Shown here: piece by piece, positions 5,808 through 8,349 of the stretch
Layout of the letters: each line of letters begins with the position of its first letter
Numbering within the stretch: position 1 is the first letter of the stretch
NCBI RefSeq assembly: GCF_000331775.1
Contig: NZ_CAPJ01000415.1
Coordinates: forward strand, 1-8,349
Length of the DNA stretch: 8,349 bases
DNA from: Xanthomonas translucens pv. translucens DSM 18974
GTDB lineage: Bacteria; Pseudomonadota; Gammaproteobacteria; Xanthomonadales; Xanthomonadaceae
Direction of reading: 5' to 3'
Position numbers and translations under genes: made by a program
The notes under the pieces: model-generated
Seen by the model: only the letters and a program-made list of their open reading frames with translations
The model's database searches: none
Told to the model about the DNA's origin: nothing

Positions 5808-6857
5808 TTACATGCCCTGGTCGGTGCGGTAGCGCTCGAACGCAGCGATCGCGTCGTCCACGCCGATCAGCGCCATCACCGCGTCGCATTCGATCTTGCT
5901 GCCCCATTTCAGTTCTGCTGCCGGCTTGCCGAGGAACGTGCGCGCCGCCGCGTCGTACTTGTCCACGCAATAGCGGATGTCCGAATACGGGCCGCTGCGG
6001 CGCGGATTGCTGGCCGCGTGCAGGCCCAGCACCCTGCTGCCCACGGCATTGGCGATGTGCATCGGGCCCGAGTCGGGGGTCATCACCAATGCGGCGCGCT
6101 GCAGCAGTGCCGGCAGTTGCTTGAGCGTGTCGCGGCCGACCAGGTCCAGCGCCGGCGCGCGCATCGCCGCGACGATGGCGTCGGCGGTGCTGCGCTCCAG
6201 CGCGCTGCGCCCGCCGCACAGCACCACCCGCCAGCCTTGCCCGGCGGCGTGGTCGGCGACCGCGGCGTAGCGGTCGGGGTACCAGTTGCGGCGTACGTGG
6301 CTGGAGCAGGGCGAGATCAGCAGTGCCGGGCGGCCGTCGTCGGGCCATTGCGCCTGCGCCCAGGCGTGCGCGTCGTCGGGAATCGGCAGGTCCCAGCGCA
6401 CCTCGCTCTGGCGCAGGCCCAGCGGTTCGCAGAAGCTGCCGATCGCGTCGAGCACGTGGATGCCGGGGCGGTCGGGGATGCGTTCGTTGACGAACAGGCC
6501 GTGCAGATCCTTGGAGCGGCTGCGGTCGTAGCCAATGCGGCGGCGCGCGCGCACGAACGCGGACAGCACGTTGGCGCGCAGCGCCACCTGCATCTGCAGC
6601 AGCGCATCGAAGCCCTGCGCCGGCAGTTCGCGGCGCAGCGCGCGCATGCCGGCCACGCCGCTGCGCTTGTCGTAGGCGTGGAAGATCACCCCGGGCAGGC
6701 CGTCGAGCAGCCTGTACCCGGGCTGGTCGATGATCCAGTGCAGCGGCGGCGCGGCCGGCCAGGCGCGCTGCAGGGTGCGCACCAGCGGCAGCACATGGGT
6801 CACGTCCCCCAGCGCCGACAGGCGCAACAGGCACAGCGAAGGGAGCGTTGCTGCCAT
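5808..6857 (-). CDS. Glycosyltransferase family 9 protein (LPS heptosyltransferase-like)
   Basis: GT9 enzymes such as WaaC and WaaF move heptose from ADP-heptose to the LPS inner core on the cytoplasmic face of the inner membrane. This 349-residue GT-B protein has the usual length. LLRLSALGDVTHVLPLV (10-26) is the N-terminal acceptor-side motif, with Asp18 at the position of the WaaC catalytic base. SPCSSHVRRNW (182-192) starts the second Rossmann half, and MTPDSGPMHIANAVG (259-273) is the conserved donor-binding motif with Asp262 and His267. There is no signal peptide. I chose the ATG at 6857; an in-frame ATG at 6887 would add ten residues and overlap the divergent kinase gene. No Shine-Dalgarno is seen at either. 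Which heptose or other sugar is transferred cannot be told from sequence; the adjacent KdkA-type kinase supports an inner-core role. Confidence 0.9.
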   Translation of the reverse strand: MAATLPSLCLLRLSALGDVTHVLPLVRTLQRAWPAAPPLHWIIDQPGYRLLDGLPGVIFHAYDKRSGVAGMRALRRELPAQGFDALLQMQVALRANVLSAFVRARRRIGYDRSRSKDLHGLFVNERIPDRPGIHVLDAIGSFCEPLGLRQSEVRWDLPIPDDAHAWAQAQWPDDGRPALLISPCSSHVRRNWYPDRYAAVADHAAGQGWRVVLCGGRSALERSTADAIVAAMRAPALDLVGRDTLKQLPALLQRAALVMTPDSGPMHIANAVGSRVLGLHAASNPRRSGPYSDIRYCVDKYDAAARTFLGKPAAELKWGSKIECDAVMALIGVDDAIAAFERYRTDQGM

Positions 6858-6863
6858 GGTGTT

Positions 6864-6871
6864 GTTAGACT
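6864..6871. promoter_or_regulatory. Possible bidirectional -10 region between GT9 and kdkA
   Basis: On the plus strand TGTTAGACT reads as an extended -10 (TAGACT at 6866-6871); on the minus strand TCTAAC (6869-6864) overlaps it. Each hexamer has four of six consensus matches and ends 7 bases from the A of its gene's ATG (6878 and 6857). This would give two divergent, leaderless transcripts. No clear -35 boxes are seen. Confidence 0.3.
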
Positions 6872-6877
6872 CGCTGA

Positions 6878-7627
6878 ATGGTTGCATTCGACGCCACCGA
6901 AGCGCTGACGCCGTACCGCGAGGGCCGCGGCTATGGCGCCATTCTGTTCGACCGCCAACGGCTGCGGCAAGCCGAGCCGGCGCTGTTCTCCGCCGCGTAC
7001 TGGGCCGAGCGCGCGTGCCCGGTGGACGAGGGCGGCCGCGGCGGCGCCTGGTTCGTCGATGCCCCGTTCGGCGCCAGCGTGCTGCGCCAGTACCGGCGCG
7101 GCGGCCTGGTCGCCAAGCTCAGCCGCGATCGCTACCTGTGGTCTGGCGCCGACCGCACCCGCAGCTTCGCCGAGTTCCGGCTGATGCGCGCGTTGATCGC
7201 GCGCAAGCTGCCGGTGCCGCGGCCGCTGGCCGCCTGCTACCTGCGCCAGGGGCTGCGCTACCGCGCCGCGATCCTGATGGAGCGGCTGGAAGGGGTGCGC
7301 TCGCTGGCCGATCGCGCGCATGTTGCCGGCCGCGGCGCGCCGTGGGAGGAGACCGGGCGGCTGGTCGCGCGCTTCCATCGCGCCGGGCTGGATCACGCCG
7401 ATCTCAACGCGCACAACATCCTGTTCGACGGCAACGGCCGCGGCTGGATGATCGATTTCGACCGCGGCGTGCTGCGCATCCCGGCCACGCGCTGGCGCGA
7501 GCGCAACCTCAAACGCCTGCACCGCTCGCTGCTGAAGCTGCGCGGCGAGCGCAGCGTGGACGAGGTCAACAAGGACTATGCGCGCCTGCGCCGCGCCTAC
7601 GACCTGGCCTGGAACCGGGGCTACTGA
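6878..7627 (+). CDS. kdkA: 3-deoxy-D-manno-octulosonic acid (Kdo) kinase, KdkA type
   Basis: KdkA phosphorylates the single Kdo residue of the LPS inner core using ATP, in the cytosol or at the inner membrane. The 249-residue protein matches the family length and has the atypical-kinase pattern: [13 protein letters not shown] (69-81) in the N-lobe, a helix-C glutamate Glu99 in [13 protein letters not shown] (132-139) as hinge, catalytic loop HADLNAHN (173-180, Asp175, Asn180) and metal-binding MIDFDRG (191-197, Asp193). A related inner-core heptose kinase (WaaP/InaA superfamily) is the main alternative; LRQYRRGG and the overall size favour KdkA. No Shine-Dalgarno precedes the ATG. It is divergent from the GT9 gene across 20 bases, and its TGA shares one base with the next ATG (TGATG), so the MBL gene is translationally coupled to it. 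Confidence 0.88.
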   Translation: MVAFDATEALTPYREGRGYGAILFDRQRLRQAEPALFSAAYWAERACPVDEGGRGGAWFVDAPFGASVLRQYRRGGLVAKLSRDRYLWSGADRTRSFAEFRLMRALIARKLPVPRPLAACYLRQGLRYRAAILMERLEGVRSLADRAHVAGRGAPWEETGRLVARFHRAGLDHADLNAHNILFDGNGRGWMIDFDRGVLRIPATRWRERNLKRLHRSLLKLRGERSVDEVNKDYARLRRAYDLAWNRGY

Positions 7628-8349
7628 TGGCCTGGGCGCTGCGCTTCCAGGGCGTGGGCAATGCGTCGGCGGTGGAGCTGGGGTCGCCGATGGCCACGAT
7701 CGAGCGCGATGGCGCGCCGTGGCTGAGCATCGATTGCGGCGGCGAGGGCCTGAGCGCGTACCAGGCGCATTACCAGGCAATGCCGCAGGCGCTGTTCGTG
7801 ACCCATGTGCACCTGGACCATGTGGCCGGCTTCGAACGGCTGTTCGTGGACGCCTATTTCTCGGCGCGGCGCGGCAAGGTGCGGGTGTACGTTCCGGCGC
7901 CCGTGCTGCCGCTGCTGCACCGGCGCATCGGCGATTACCCGAACGTGCTGGCCGAGGGCGGCGCCAATTTCTGGGACGCGTTCCAGCTGATCGCGGTCGG
8001 CGATGCGTTCTGGCACGAAGGCGTGCGGCTGGAGGTATTCCCGGTACGCCACCATTGGCCGGAGACCGCCTACGGGCTGCGCCTGCAGGGCGCGCTGGTG
8101 TGGAGCGGCGATACCCGGCCGATCCCGGAAATGCTGAGCCGGTATGCCGGCGACGGCGAGCTGGTCGCGCATGACTGCGGCCTTCACGGCAACCCGTCGC
8201 ATACTGGGGTCGATGACCTGGAACGGGACTATCCCGCCGAGTTGCTGCAACGCATGATGCTGTACCACTACGCCAGCGCCGAGGATGCAGAGGCCTTGCG
8301 CGCGCGCGGCCACCGCGTCGCGCGGCCGGGCGAGTGTGTGGCGCTGCAG
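7627..8349 (+). CDS. MBL-fold metallo-hydrolase, function unknown (open at window end)
   Basis: 241 codons are visible with no stop; the gene runs off the window. THVHLDHVAG (59-68) is the metallo-beta-lactamase HxHxDH motif (His60, His62, Asp64, His65). Further probable ligands are His142 or His143 in VRHHWPE, Asp162 in WSGDTRP and His214 in MLYHYA. The layout of these motifs recalls RNase Z-like and phosphodiesterase-type MBL proteins more than glyoxalase II: no GHEYT or NPFLR motif is present. HDCGLHGNPSHTGVDDLE (182-199) is also distinctive. There is no signal peptide, so it should be cytosolic. The ATG overlaps the kdkA stop by one base (TGATG), which indicates co-expression with the Kdo kinase and a possible role in LPS or nucleotide-sugar metabolism; that is inference. 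The substrate is unknown. Confidence 0.87.
   Translation, partial: MAWALRFQGVGNASAVELGSPMATIERDGAPWLSIDCGGEGLSAYQAHYQAMPQALFVTHVHLDHVAGFERLFVDAYFSARRGKVRVYVPAPVLPLLHRRIGDYPNVLAEGGANFWDAFQLIAVGDAFWHEGVRLEVFPVRHHWPETAYGLRLQGALVWSGDTRPIPEMLSRYAGDGELVAHDCGLHGNPSHTGVDDLERDYPAELLQRMMLYHYASAEDAEALRARGHRVARPGECVALQ

Noticed and set aside
5722..6834. 370-codon minus-strand frame inside the GT9 gene
   Set aside because: Out of frame with clear GT9 motifs; Arg/Ala/Gly-rich translation without domains.
6800..7780. 326-codon minus-strand frame opposite kdkA
   Set aside because: Antisense to a kinase with a full catalytic motif set; low-complexity translation.

Overview
GC-rich, densely packed chromosomal DNA, most likely from the Xanthomonadaceae and probably Xanthomonas or a close relative. 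Family-level signals are the block mltD-gloB-yafS-like-rnhA-dnaQ, a tRNA-Ser(CGA) gene with encoded CCA, and a small lipopolysaccharide (LPS) inner-core group of GT9 glycosyltransferase, KdkA-type Kdo kinase and DUF6165 protein. The taxonomic call rests on remembered protein similarity and gene order, not on a database search.

Region 1 (1-3606) is a housekeeping block. On the minus strand gloB (glyoxalase II) is followed by an mltD-type lytic transglycosylase whose 3' end leaves the window; the two overlap as ATGA. Back to back with gloB, only 12 bases away, a plus-strand series begins: a YafS-like methyltransferase, rnhA (RNase HI) and dnaQ (DNA polymerase III proofreading subunit). The same five genes are neighbours in Escherichia coli, with rnhA in the opposite orientation.

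Region 2 (3607-4800) starts with a hairpin-rich convergent spacer carrying a TGCC tetranucleotide tract. A minus-strand PP2C protein phosphatase follows, then a tRNA-Ser(CGA) gene with a good sigma-70 promoter upstream and a textbook intrinsic terminator downstream.

Region 3 (4801-8349) contains a small DUF6165 protein, the broken remains of a DUF2798 membrane-protein gene interrupted by one in-frame TGA, a GT9 (heptosyltransferase-like) gene on the minus strand, and, divergent from it, a KdkA-type LPS kinase overlapping a metallo-beta-lactamase-fold hydrolase that runs to the window edge. The GT9 and kinase genes point to assembly and phosphorylation of the LPS inner core. The DUF6165 and MBL-fold proteins are uncharacterised companions.

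No insertion sequence, phage gene, integrase, CRISPR array or defence system was seen. Most of the window is ordinary conserved chromosome. The points most worth a second look are the single-nonsense DUF2798 pseudogene, two very tight divergent start-to-start junctions with possible leaderless promoters, the uncharacterised MBL hydrolase coupled to kdkA, and the repeat- and hairpin-containing spacer after dnaQ.
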